64,000 nucleotides of DNA, from positions 27,339,501-27,403,500 of the forward strand of contig NC_061772.1 of NCBI RefSeq assembly GCF_022458985.1, in the 5' to 3' direction. Source of the DNA: Mugil cephalus. Its lineage: Eukaryota; Chordata; Actinopteri; Mugiliformes; Mugilidae. A model generated the notes under the pieces. That model saw only the letters and a program-made list of their open reading frames with translations, made no database searches and was not told the origin of the DNA. This document shows positions 37,715 to 47,938 of the stretch, in pieces. How positions within the stretch are numbered: the stretch's first letter is position 1; every line of letters begins with the position of its first letter. Both the position numbers and the translations under genes were made by a program.

Positions 37715-38577
37715 ATCTTCCACACAATTATCCAAGAGATATAAAGAGATATCTTGAGGGTCACGGTTGGGTTTAGAGACACTCACACCTAAAGCTGTGC
37801 CAACTAAAAAAAAAGTAGAAACTCAGTCATAAGTATTGAATTGGTTTCCTACTAACAGTTGTTTACCAGTGTGACCCATGGGGTGATCTCCAGCCACAGT
37901 GGTTGTGGCGCTCAGCGCAAAAAGCCCAAGAGTCTGGAGTTGCTGTGGCAACAGAAGCAACGTGTGCGCAGATCTCCTCAAGTTAGAGAGGAGGTTAAAA
38001 AAAGGGCCACCAGAATCTGGTTCGTCTGCGAGATTTATTGCCCGTGTTCTCAAAGTAAATAATTGACGTGCAGTCTGTTGACCCGTGAACCCGGTGAACT
38101 CGAAGTGACGTTCATCGACCTGAATAAAGCTCATCACTGGCACAAGCAGCACTTAAAACCTCAGGAGCTCTTCTGTAACAATGTGCGTTGTTCCCCTTCC
38201 TTGAATAAAATGCACCTATGTTCAAAGCAAAAAATACCTTCAGCTGTCATAGCAACAGGATGCACGTACAAACGGCATCTCATTCGTCCAAAGAGCTGTG
38301 AAGTCCAGAAGAAGAAGATCCCCCACAAATGACGCTCATGCCGATGCTGTGCGTTATTAATCAAGCTCTGTTATTATTTTATTCAGACAATGTCTAATTC
38401 AATGCAGAAATGAGTACAAAGGTCGGTGTTTGTGCCGGTAATGGCTAAATAATGCAGGTGTTTTCATGACCAGTGTCGGGTGAAGGGATCTGTGTCTGTC
38501 TTCATTTATAATTCAAAGCGCACAACAATAGTGGCCAAAGTGAAGGATCGAGTGTCTTTGTTGTTTACTTTGTAAAC
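37715..38577. other. unassigned stretch with one modest ORF
   Basis: A plus-strand ORF at 37859-38062 has a basic segment (KPKSLELLWQQKQRVRRSPQ) but matches nothing I know. 38158-38185 (caggagctcttctgtaacaa) matches 42563-42590, the first trace of the rplp2-locus duplication. The rest is unremarkable. Confidence 0.35.
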
Positions 38578-38918
38578 AGACTGTATGATGGAAGGTTAAA
38601 CAGCGCCGTCTACTGACGAACAGGCTCAGTTACAAGTCGAGCCTCTCACAAAATTTCATTTTTTTCCCCTCTACTACTCATAACTGTCACAATATCAGAC
38701 TTTCACAATGTCACAATAATATAATAACAAAAATGTTAATATAAGCAAACAAACAAACAAACAAACAAAAAAACAGTAGAACACAAGAAAATGGGCAGAT
38801 GTTAAACACAGTGGTCAAGTGGCACTGGATCATTTACGCGCATTTTCAACACAATATTGAACATTCATTTTTTAATAGAGAGAGGGAGAACATTTTGCAA
38901 GGAAACAAGAATGATTTC

Positions 38919-38922
<4 letters not shown>

Positions 38923-38956
<34 letters not shown>
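38923..38956. repeat. (AT)n microsatellite
   Basis: About 17 at units inside the duplicated rplp2 flank; the parent copy at about 42980 has a T-run there instead. Confidence 0.85.
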
Positions 38957-38961
<5 letters not shown>

Positions 38962-39834
38962 ATACAGCCTAACAAGCAAGTATGGAAACAATCATGGGAA
39001 TCCTCAGACGACCACCTTTCTTCCTCCTCCTTCTCCTCAGCTGTGAATCAAAAAGCACATCAGATCAGTACCAGGAGGCCCATCTCCGGGGCTCCAAACA
39101 CGAGCAAATCCCCATAGACGCCCATGTTAAAAAGCCCAACTTTAAATCATTATTAATTACATGTTTACAGCCTGGTTCAAAAAACGGGTTTGGTCTCAAT
39201 GTTGTTTTGTTTTGTTTTTACTATTCATGACAACTGTACGGGAGGGTGATTGTTTTTTCTAACTCATTCGTTTATTTATTTATTTATTTATTTTAATTAA
39301 CGTTTAAGATTCTGATTAATTAAGGGCGTTCCCGCTTTGAGTGACAGGTGACGTATTGGCGCTGCCAGAGGCCGTTAGCTGGTCCTCAGCTAAGTTAATG
39401 ACAACCTTGAGGCTGAGTTTGATTAAAAAAGAAAAAGAAAAACGTTGTCTGCTGTAAGTGAATTATTTTAGAGAATTATTTTTGTGGTTGTTGTCAGTGC
39501 CCAACATAGCTAGCATAGCTAACTATCCAATTAGCTAGCTGATAAATTAGCCGTAGGTTAGCCTTCCAGCGTGGCTTCAGTTTGTAGCCAGGCTAATGGG
39601 AGGCTATCAATCAAACCGCCACCGAAGTCAGAACGTAAATAATAATAATACTTTTAAATAAAGTGTGTCAGTTTGGGATTTTTGGGTATTCCAGATGTTC
39701 TTCATAAGATTTGTCATTTTTGATATTAAAGTTATTATTTATTGGCTCATTACATAATTATAGCTGTGGCTATTGTTTGAAATAAGATGTGAAAACCTAA
39801 TTCTTACCTTTTCTTAAATTACATATCATGTCAT

Positions 39835-40200
39835 AGGTATGCGACACCATTATGTGCCGTGCAAAGGAGAGGTTTTCCTTCTCTAAGCAACCTGGTCATC
39901 GCCACTCTGCTGCAAGGAGACTTGTTCCCCCACAACAAAACACAACAAAACCGTCCCAGATTCGGCACTGGACACCGCGGTGAAAGCCTATCCCTCACTA
40001 AACAACGCCAGACTTAACACAGAGTCACTTTCAGGTTTTCACGGAAAACGATCTTCTAGACACATTCACAGAAACTGTAAGTCTTCTGAACATCCTCACC
40101 ACCACACCGATGCCAACATCAGAATCTGAGAGGTGCTTCTCAACTTTAAACAGGATAAAAACTTTTTCTGAGAAATTCTATGGCACAAGATCGCCTCAAC
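39835..40200 (+). mobile_element. hAT transposase C-terminal fragment
   Basis: The reading FTENDLLDTFTETVSLLNIL followed by TTTPMPTSESERCFSTLNRI and KTF matches the C-terminal dimerisation region of fish hAT-type transposases (usual form ESERCFSTLKRIKTFLRNTM). The upstream part is out of frame and eroded, and no ends are recognisable. It lies inside the block that interrupts the rplp2 duplicate. Confidence 0.75.
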
Positions 40201-40229
40201 CCTCTGGCTATGTTCTCCGTACAGAAAAA

Positions 40230-40810
40230 AATGGACATGGGACATCTCTGTCACACCGTGGCGAGGTTGTCTTGTCTTGGGTTTGTTTTGTCCTGTCATT
40301 TCCTGTTTTATTTTGAAAAGTAATTCTCGTCTCGTTTCAGGTCACTTGCCCTTCCTCATGTGTCTCAGTCTGATTGCCCTAAGTGTTTCCACCTGTCCCC
40401 TATTTCCCTCCATGTGTTTAAGTAGTCTGTGTTCCCCTTGTCTTGTGCCAGAGTGTTATCGTCCTTGACCTGCACCCGAGCCTTGTTTCATGTCTACACT
40501 CATAGAAGTTGCCAAGTAAGCCAGTTATTCCTCTTGAAGAGAGAGTTTTTGTTTGTTCATTTTTTACTTAGTTTAGATCCTTAGTCCTGAGGTTTTCCTC
40601 CATTCAGAGTGTTTTTGTGTTTTTCGATTTGTTTCTTTGATTTGAGTTTTTCCTCCTTCTGGAGAGTTTTTCATTCTCAGTAGTCAGAGTTAGCATCTAG
40701 GTTTTTTGTAGCCATTTGTTTGTCCCTCTGTGTGGGATCTCTGGAGAATCCAATAAAAGCCTTTTGTCATTCCATATCTCTGCATTCTGAGTCCTGCTTT
40801 GAGTCACGGC
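40230..40810 (+). repeat. dispersed repeat, class unresolved
   Basis: T-rich text with tcatttcctgttttattttg, caataaaagccttttgtcat and a terminal gagtcctgctttgagtcacg. A related sequence is at 47255-47765. Such 3' ends occur both on LTR elements and on LINE-like elements in fish; I cannot tell which from this copy. Confidence 0.4.
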
Positions 40811-42239
40811 CTGACAACTCTGATTTCAACACCTGGGTCATTGAGGAATTTGCCACTCAGAAAGGCAGAGAAAACTCTAAAGTTCTCTCAAGAACTACAA
40901 CATTGTATAAAGCATGGATGAAGCCTTATACAATTGTAAATTAAGTTTTTGCAAACATACCCACATTTGCATAAATGCTGTCTACATGACTTGTACCTGT
41001 CATGCACCCTTGAATTCAATCCAATTTTAATTTTGCTGCACGTAATCATATAAAGCACACAAGGTGAAGGTAAAGGCCTCGTATGCCAAGTGTCACGGAT
41101 GCTGACAAACAAGGTGCTAAGCTGCAATGCTCACCTGCAGCAGGAGTTGACCTGCCTGAGCCAGCATCCGCAGAGCTGGCAACGGCCACGGGACCACGTG
41201 CCGGCATGCTGGCCAGCTTTCCGTTACCTGAGGAGACACGAGTTGGAAGATATATAAAACGCAACTGAATACACTCATCAGCCAGAAACAAGACAGAGGT
41301 CAAAGGCAGTATGTTACTATATGAGCCGAATGTTTAGTTGCGTTTTAATAATCTGATTAAATGGTTTACTGAGCTCATGTTTAATGAAGCTACAGCTAAA
41401 TTAAATTCACTCAGTAAGATCACATACATTTGCAGATGTGTCACTTCAGAGACAACTTTAACATGTGTTTTAAGACATTTTCAGGTTCCTTAGTTCCTCA
41501 GGTAATAGTTTGTTTTCAGTCGACTAAACGACCACCATGCACCTTAATGGTTTGATAGATATTGCTCACGAGGATTATAGAAAAAATTGTATAAAAACAA
41601 TTCATGGAAATTCAGCCCGAACTGGAAATTAATGTAGTTACAATATAGAAACAATCGGTATGTCAATATTTGCTCGTTAAATAAATGTAGTATTTGTTGC
41701 ATATTATCTCACTTTATTTAAAAAAAAAAATATATACAAAAAGCCTGATGTGTTTTTGGGACCTGAATAAGCTACAAAATGTAACATGGGAAACAATCTG
41801 CACCTCTTTTTTAGTGACAACATTGTTGACGAGTCCATACTCACTCTCTACTTTTGGGGCATTATTTCTACTCCCTTTAACCAACATTAGAAGTTATTCA
41901 ATCACTTTCATTTAAGGCCATTAAAGGGATGGGTCCTGGTCATGAGATTTCGGTTGTATTTCAGTGTTTACCCCTGTCTGGGGATGTTTTAATCCAGAGA
42001 GAAACTAACGGACCCAACTACAAACATCCAAAAATTAAGCAGCTGTAAATGACGATGCCGGTGACTATTGTAACGGTCTTTTGCTACATGCGTGTTGCAC
42101 TATATTTAACGACTTTTATATTTCACTGTATTTTTTCCACTAAACGTGTCTTTCACTATCTGACTAAAACAATCTTTCTTCCGCCACCTGTTTTTTTTAT
42201 TCTCTCTTTTACCGTCTACCTCTATGGGAATCACCGAGA

Positions 42240-42300
42240 TTAACAACCCCGTGACGTCACAGTGTATGGTACGGCAAGATGGCGGCGCCAATGCTAAAGA
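42240..42300 (+). promoter_or_regulatory. promoter-like CRE/YY1 cluster without a recognised gene
   Basis: A palindromic GTGACGTCAC at 42251-42260 is followed by aagatggcggcgcc (42276-42289), a YY1-type motif overlapping an ATG. The ATG opens only a 41-codon ORF with no known match. It could be the start of an undetected gene or part of a repeat. Confidence 0.3.
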
Positions 42301-42996
42301 AAAACAACAACAAAACAAAAAAAAAAACACATGATAGCCGCAGTTTTTTCTCCGTATATGCTGTACATCTGTTTAGATTCTCAGTCATCCATGTCATGGT
42401 ATAAAAAGGCGTTTGAATAAAGGCAACTGGACTCATCCGGGTGGGTTCTGGAAGTTGAGGTTTAAATAGGAAAACTCGTTGTGTCAAACCCATCAGAAAC
42501 TCACTGAACCCTGTTTATCAAATACTGTTAACTTGAGTTAAGTGCTTCATTTCCCCTTTAAAACCTCAGGAGCTCTTCTGTAACCATGTGCATCAAAGTG
42601 ACGGATAAACAGATTGTATGGTGGAAAGCTAAACAGCGCCATCTACCGAGGAGCAGGCTCAGTTACAAGTTGAGCCTCTTAAGTCTTTTTCCCCTCTATA
42701 CACTAATCATAACTTGGGCTGTCACGATATCAGACTTTCACCTCACGAATAATGTTGACAAAAAAATAAAAATCACAAAAATGAAAATATAGTGGCAAAA
42801 TCCAGGAAATGTGTCTATGTAATTCATGAATTAAACTTGTATGTTTGTTTTCAACACAATATTGAATTTTCATTAACACCGTGATCATCTTCAATACGAC
42901 AGCGCTACTCATAACACCCCCCCCCATTCTGTTAAAGGCAAACTTTAAGAGAACATTTCAAAATAAAACAAGAATGATTTTGTTTTTTTTATAAAC

Positions 42997-43002
42997 TTTA
43001 TT
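42997..43002 (-). terminator. rplp2: poly(A) signal of rplp2
   Basis: tttatt on plus (AATAAA on minus), only about 17 nt past the stop: a very short 3' UTR, as is usual for this ribosomal protein gene. Confidence 0.75.
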
Positions 43003-43018
43003 CATCGTTAGAAAAAGT

Positions 43019-44901
43019 TTAGTCGAACAGGCCGAATCCCATGTCGTCATCGGACTCCTCAGACTCCTCTTTCTTCTCTTCCTTCTTCTCCTCAGCTGTG
43101 AAACAAAAAGATCGGATCAGTACCTACAGTCATGTTGATCATCATTTCAGCTTAGGAGGGCAAGGGACACTTAAATTATGCACTCTTGAATTCAATTAAT
43201 ATTTTATTTGGCTGCACGTAATCACATAAAACACACAAGGTCAAGGTAAAAGGCATCGTGTGCCAAGTGTCACGGATGCTGACAAACAAGGTGCTAAGCT
43301 GCAATGCTCACCTGCAGCAGGAGCTGCTCCGCCTGAGCCAGCAGCCGCAGAGCTGGCAACGGCCACGGCACCACCTGCCGGCATGCTGGCCAGCTTACCG
43401 TAACCTGAGGAGACACGAGATGGAAGATATATAAAACACAACTGATAACACTCAGCAGCCACAATCAAAACTCACTTTAGAACCAAAATTTAAGATGTTG
43501 GCAAAGTTCCTCAGTTCATAGCTTGTTTTCAACACTCTAAGGTCCGGTTCATAGTCAACGCGAGCGACACAATGGTGCGACGCATGGACGTTCATAGTGT
43601 AAAATGTGGACGCAAGACACATGGGCCATAAGAGAAAAGAGACAACACTCAAACACCAGAGGTGAAGTTGCAAAAATATCAAAGAATATCTGAGGAGAAG
43701 TATTTTACTGTGAATCGTCTTGATTTATTCAAATCTGTATTTAGCTTTTGTCTTTATTTATAAATAAGTGAGATAGGATAAATTTCACTTCCACCTGCTC
43801 ATTTTGGTTTTCTTTCAGCTTTTATCTGTAAACGTATTTCTGTTTTGTTCGAAATAATTAAATTAAATTAAAATGTTGTTCAATTGGGGAAAGTGTGGGA
43901 ATGTTTCTGCTGGCGCAATAAGACGCAATTAGAGGCTGTGGCCGCTGTGCTGTTCATGTGCCCTACTGAATCTGTCTATGCTCTTTCCCGTCGTGAGAGC
44001 ATTTTCTATCCATGCATCTCTGTCAATCTCGCATGAGTGGGGATGTTAAGTGAGTGCACCCACACAAGCTCGTATAGTTTCTCCACCTCTCCCATTACAT
44101 TTCCAACTATCTTCTTGTTGTATAACACAGTGGTTAATAAGTTCATTACATACAGTAGCATCTCCCACGGTGGTGAATTGTGTTACACATCATTGAAAGA
44201 TCTGCCTGCACATTTTTTGACATAGCAACGCATCATGGTGCCAAATACGTTGCATCATAAACAGCCACCGTACATCTTAATGGTTTGACAAAGCTCACTA
44301 GGACTGTAGAAAAAAAAAGTTCAGCCCGAACTAGGAGCTAAATAAATGTAGTATTTGTAGCGCATTATCTCACTTTATTTAAAACAATTACAAAAAGCCT
44401 GATGTGATGGGACCTGAATAAGCTATAAAATCTGCACTATCTGCACCTCTTTTTTTTTTACTGCCAACATTGTTGACAAGTCTATAATCACTCTCTACTT
44501 TTGAGGGAATTATTTCTAGTCCGTTTAACCAACATTAGAACGTATTCAGTGACTTTCATTAAGGTGTTTTTCAGACCCAGCTACAAACATCCAAAACTGA
44601 AGCAGCGGTAAACTCACCTGTGGTGATCACCTCATTCACATTCTTGCCCTTGAGCTCAGAGACGACCTGTCGAGGGATCAAACCGTCAGTACATATCAAG
44701 TGTGACAGCAACAGGAAGTCAAAAACTTTAACGACACAGGTGTTGAAGGACGATCAGCGCGAGCAGTCGGCTCTTTACCTTGTCCAGGCGTGTGTCATCG
44801 GCCTCGATTCCGACGCTCTCCAGGATCTTCTTGATGTCCTTGGCCTCTGGGCTTTCATTGCCTCCCAGGGCAGCGAGCAGGTATGCAGCAACGTAACGCA
44901 T
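43019..44901 (-). CDS. rplp2: 60S acidic ribosomal protein P2
   Basis: Four coding exons: 44779-44901, 44618-44666, 43312-43404, 43019-43095; 342 nt, 113 residues (human 115). P2 pairs with P1 on uL10 to form the ribosomal stalk that recruits and activates translation factors. The helical N-terminal dimerisation domain is complete (MRYVAAYLLAALGGNESPEA, KDIKKILESVGIEADDTRLD, VVSELKGKNVNEVITTG), followed by the Ala/Gly hinge (GGAVAVASSAAAGSGGAAPA) and the acidic tail ending SDDDMGFGLFD, the conserved C-terminus shared by P0, P1 and P2. The first exon is untranslated and its mRNA probably starts at a 5' TOP. A decayed partial copy of this locus lies next door at 38578-42055. Confidence 0.98.
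43541..44258. other. block present in rplp2 intron 3 but absent from the duplicate
   Basis: Intron 3 matches the duplicate on both sides (gcttgttttcaacactc to the left; accgtacatcttaatggttt to the right), but these 718 bases have no counterpart there. They begin ggtccggttcatagtcaacg and end near acgttgcatcata. Terminal repeats are not obvious, so insertion here and deletion in the duplicate are both possible. Confidence 0.5.
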
Positions 44902-45804
44902 CCTAAAATAATGTTAAAACAAAACTTTAACAAAAACTCTGTGTCCGGCAGCTTCATCACATAGAAACAGATGTAAAAGATGTTTCGGTTATGATACATA
45001 TACACACACGCACCAAAAATAAGACTGTAGTGTTAAGTTTGATCATCCCTGAACTGATTTTTTTTTTGTTGCATTATCAAAATGACTGCAAACTGAATGA
45101 ATATTAGCCAAATATCTATAAACCACCTATTTACTTTGATTTAAAAAACATATCCTTAACATATTTGCACTCTACTTCCTCTTCACAAGCAGATTTACAA
45201 GATATTCTCGGGTGATTTTAGCAATTACTGAATAAAAATAACTTCAAGATATATTAAAGATCCATATGTTGCGCCACTTAAATGTTTATTATTATAATGG
45301 AAACAGTGAAACCTCCCATAGTTGCTCCCTGCTTAGAGCGTATTTATTTTATCCGCAGTAAGGCCATAAATTTAAAAGTCCAGAGGTTAAACAGCACATA
45401 ATAATTAATCGCCTGTTTCTGGATTGTTAAAACAAGAGTAACCGGAGTAATTGCTGGTCGGATAAGCAAGATGGATGACCCGCCATCTAATCCAAACTAC
45501 AGCATCTTTCCAAGCATTTATACATTTTCACATATTTAGTTTCATTAACACCGGGAAAAAAATGGTTAAAATGTGATAAAGGGAAGAAATACACCCTCAG
45601 TTTAACACCCATGTGGCGGCTCCCGCTAGCATCAGTTAGCTTAGCCGCCGCCAACATTTAAGAGTCAAAATGACTTAATATCGCCAATATGCCGCTATTT
45701 ACGGGCTTTAAACTGGCGAGGTTGGAAGTTAATATATTCCTATGTGTGACAGAGTTAGTTGCACGTTGGCTACAGCATTATTAACATCATAAAAAGACAC
45801 TCAC

Positions 45805-45861
45805 TTGAACTAGACGGGCGAACGCGTGTTCACTTCGAGGTTAGCACGGGCAGAAAGGAAG
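45805..45861 (-). promoter_or_regulatory. rplp2: rplp2 untranslated first exon, 5' TOP start and upstream CRE
   Basis: The donor gtgagt follows position 45805. On the minus strand the probable cap region is CTTCCTTTCTG (45861-45851), a C followed by a pyrimidine tract, the mTOR-responsive 5' TOP signature of ribosomal-protein mRNAs. GTGACGTAA (45862-45870) lies immediately upstream. The coding exon begins at 44902 after tattttag. Confidence 0.75.
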
Positions 45862-45870
45862 TTACGTCAC

Positions 45871-47930
45871 CGGGCGAAAGCGGAAGAAGCCGCGCTTCTT
45901 CTTCTTCTTCTTCGTGGGCAGCTAAAGCGGATGAAGGCCGAGTGGAGCCGGGTGGAGCCATGCGGTGTCTGGCGCCTCTTACTCCGTCTCACTGTAAAAC
46001 GTTTTACTCATTAAATGAAGGAACGATTCCAAAAAATATCTGATTTAATTGACATTAAATTAGCTGTAAATGTTGATCAGTTGTTAATTTAATGCTGTTT
46101 TATAGAAGGCTGGGGCCATAATGTGGAGAAATCAAAAAGACGTTTTTACGTGTATGTAACTTGTTTATTGTCCATTAAAAAGTCTATTTTAAGACAATAT
46201 TTAAATTTTTCTCAAAAGCAATATTCACCGAATACTTAAGAAAAGTTGTGTTTGTGTTTTTCTTAATGTTGGTTGGCTTGTACCTTTTAATACAGTGTAT
46301 TGCATTTTGTTTTCCTTTATTTCTATTTTTTTGTCTTCTTGTATTTCTATGTTCTCTTGCAATGAAACATTTTTTTCCTTTACACTAACATCCTCTGATC
46401 TTCAGACTGCTGACTCACACCAAACTGTATTCATGTCTAGCCATTCAAGTTTATTTATTTATTTATTTTCCTTTTTTTTTTTTTTTTGTGACTGCTGCTA
46501 CTGTAGATTTGGCTCCGGGTCCAGTTTGGCCTCCTGCTTCTTCCTCAGCCCCTGCTGCTGCTGCTGCTGCTTCTGCCGCTGCCGCTGCTGTGCCTGCTCC
46601 TGAGCGTGATTGATTTTGGTTGCCAGAAAAAAAGACAAAGTGAAGCATCCACACATGAGCGTCTGCGATGGGTGGCGTCAACACCATGAGAAACCAGCAG
46701 CTGTGCTCTGGGTCTCAAGCTGGAGTGTGAAAAACCGGCTCTAATGAATCGTTGTCACGTGCGCCGCTTGGTTCCAAGCAAACAGCCGCAGTCCACCGCT
46801 GAGCTGCTGCTCCGGCGAAAACTCTCAGACATCTACAGCACGCAGCGGATGCATTCACATGGTAAACTACATCTAATTAATGTCAGCGCTGTAAGTGCAC
46901 GTGGGAGACACAACTTCTACTTGTGGGTGAAAGTTCATTCTTGGTTCAGTCCTTGAGCCGTCTTTGAAAGTGGAAGTTTTACACTGTATTGTTTTGTGTG
47001 CGTGAGTTTTCCACTTTCCACTGTGTGTGTCTGATACACTAATACATCCAAACCTCTGCAGCCAGGATCCGGATGAGAGTGCACAAACATGCGAACATGT
47101 TTGACCCTCGTACGCTCACTCCGCTGTTTGCACCAGGATTTAGATGATGGGGGAAGATGGGAGGAAGATAGGCCACAAAATCAAAAGCACAAACCTCCAA
47201 CACATCACACTTTGCGGGCGATAATCTTCCACTTCCTGTCTAATATATCCCACCTGTTATGATTTGGTGTTTTCGGTACCTTTGTCGTAATCCTGTTTGG
47301 TTGCTTTGTGTTTCCTGTTTTTATTTCCTGTTATATGTGTTTCTTGTCCCTTCTTTACTTCCTGTCTTTTCCCTCTTTGGTTGTTTCATCTCATTAGTTT
47401 CACCTGTGTCCTGTCACCTCTCTGCTTTGTTTGGGATGTAGTGAATTTCGATAAATGAATGAATGAATACCAGGTCCAAAAGTTTCCCAGCAGATTATCA
47501 CAAGATGCTAAATAATAAATAATATCTCCTGTCAGTGGTTTTAATGTTGTGGCTGATCGGTGTTTTTTTTCTGGCTTCTTCTATTCCTGTCTAGGTTTTG
47601 TTTTATTGGTCTTCAGGTGTTTTTCTTTGTGGGTGTTTTTAGATGCTCTTCCTTCCCTGCAGCGTTTTTTGTTCCAGAGTCCATAAGCCTTTTATTAAAG
47701 TCATTTTATTTCCTGCTCCTGCCCCAGCTTGTGTCCTGCATGCGGGTCCTACCTCGTCCATTCATTCAACATAATAACATAGCAGAACACAGCACCACCC
47801 ACTGACAACACCAGCGTAATGAAACAATCAGCGTCATTCACCCGACAGTCATAATCTTATGGCTGCTTTATGTAAAAACGCTGACGGACGCGTTTAGAAA
47901 GAAAGAAACGTTTTTTAAATGCAAGCACGG
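45871..47930. other. spacer between rplp2 and lin7c
   Basis: Includes a (CTT)n tract at 45896-45912, a TTTA tract and T-run at 46450-46487, a (CTG)n tract at 46553-46571, a dispersed repeat (47255-47445 and 47565-47765) split by a Tc1-like terminal fragment (47450-47563), and GC-richer sequence at 46740-46860. No gene is firmly supported; see the findings for a small Gln-rich ORF. Confidence 0.45.
47450..47563 (-). repeat. Tc1/mariner-like terminal repeat inside another repeat
   Basis: Reads ccaggtccaaaagtttccca at one end and tgttgtggctgatcggtg at the other, the reverse complement of the 1068/27752 family. It separates the two halves of the repeat at 47255-47765. Confidence 0.55.
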
Positions 47931-47932
47931 GT

Positions 47933-47938
47933 TTTATT
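47933..47938 (-). terminator. lin7c: candidate distal poly(A) signal of lin7c
   Basis: tttatt on plus (AATAAA on minus). If used, the lin7c 3' UTR is about 5 kb, in keeping with the long UTRs known for this gene. Internal AATAAA hexamers (for example near 50945 and 51045) could give shorter forms. Confidence 0.4.

Larger units (their letters stand above)
38578..42055 (-). pseudogene. partial genomic duplicate of the rplp2 locus
   Basis: This is an intron-containing copy, not a retrocopy. 38578-39076 matches 42608-43130 (downstream flank, 3' UTR and exon 5); about 40985-41300 matches 43170-43450 (exon 4 and flanks); 41500-42055 matches intron 3 up to the edge of exon 3 at 44625. The exon 4 copy (41135-41227) keeps its 93-nt length, frame and splice dinucleotides (GNGKLASMPARGPVAVASS). 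The exon 5 copy (from 39040 downward) keeps its acceptor but has lost the SDDDMGFGLFD end. Exons 1-3 have no copy here. A block of about 1.9 kb (39080-40985) interrupts it. It is non-functional as a P2 gene. Confidence 0.85.

Noticed and set aside
38578-42055. Second functional rplp2 gene
   Set aside because: Exons 1-3 are missing and the conserved C-terminal end is lost, so it is a pseudogene fragment.
43096-45804. snoRNA within rplp2 introns, as in the human gene
   Set aside because: I could not identify convincing H/ACA or C/D boxes with supporting folds by eye; a covariance-model search would be needed to decide.
46295-46603. 102-codon plus-strand ORF rich in Phe, Ser and Cys
   Set aside because: Derived from T-runs and the CTG microsatellite; no protein signature.
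46744-46956. Plus-strand ORF with TAELLLRRKLSDIYSTQR
   Set aside because: GC-richer and ends at a GT, so it was considered as an exon, but no acceptor, partner exon or family could be identified.
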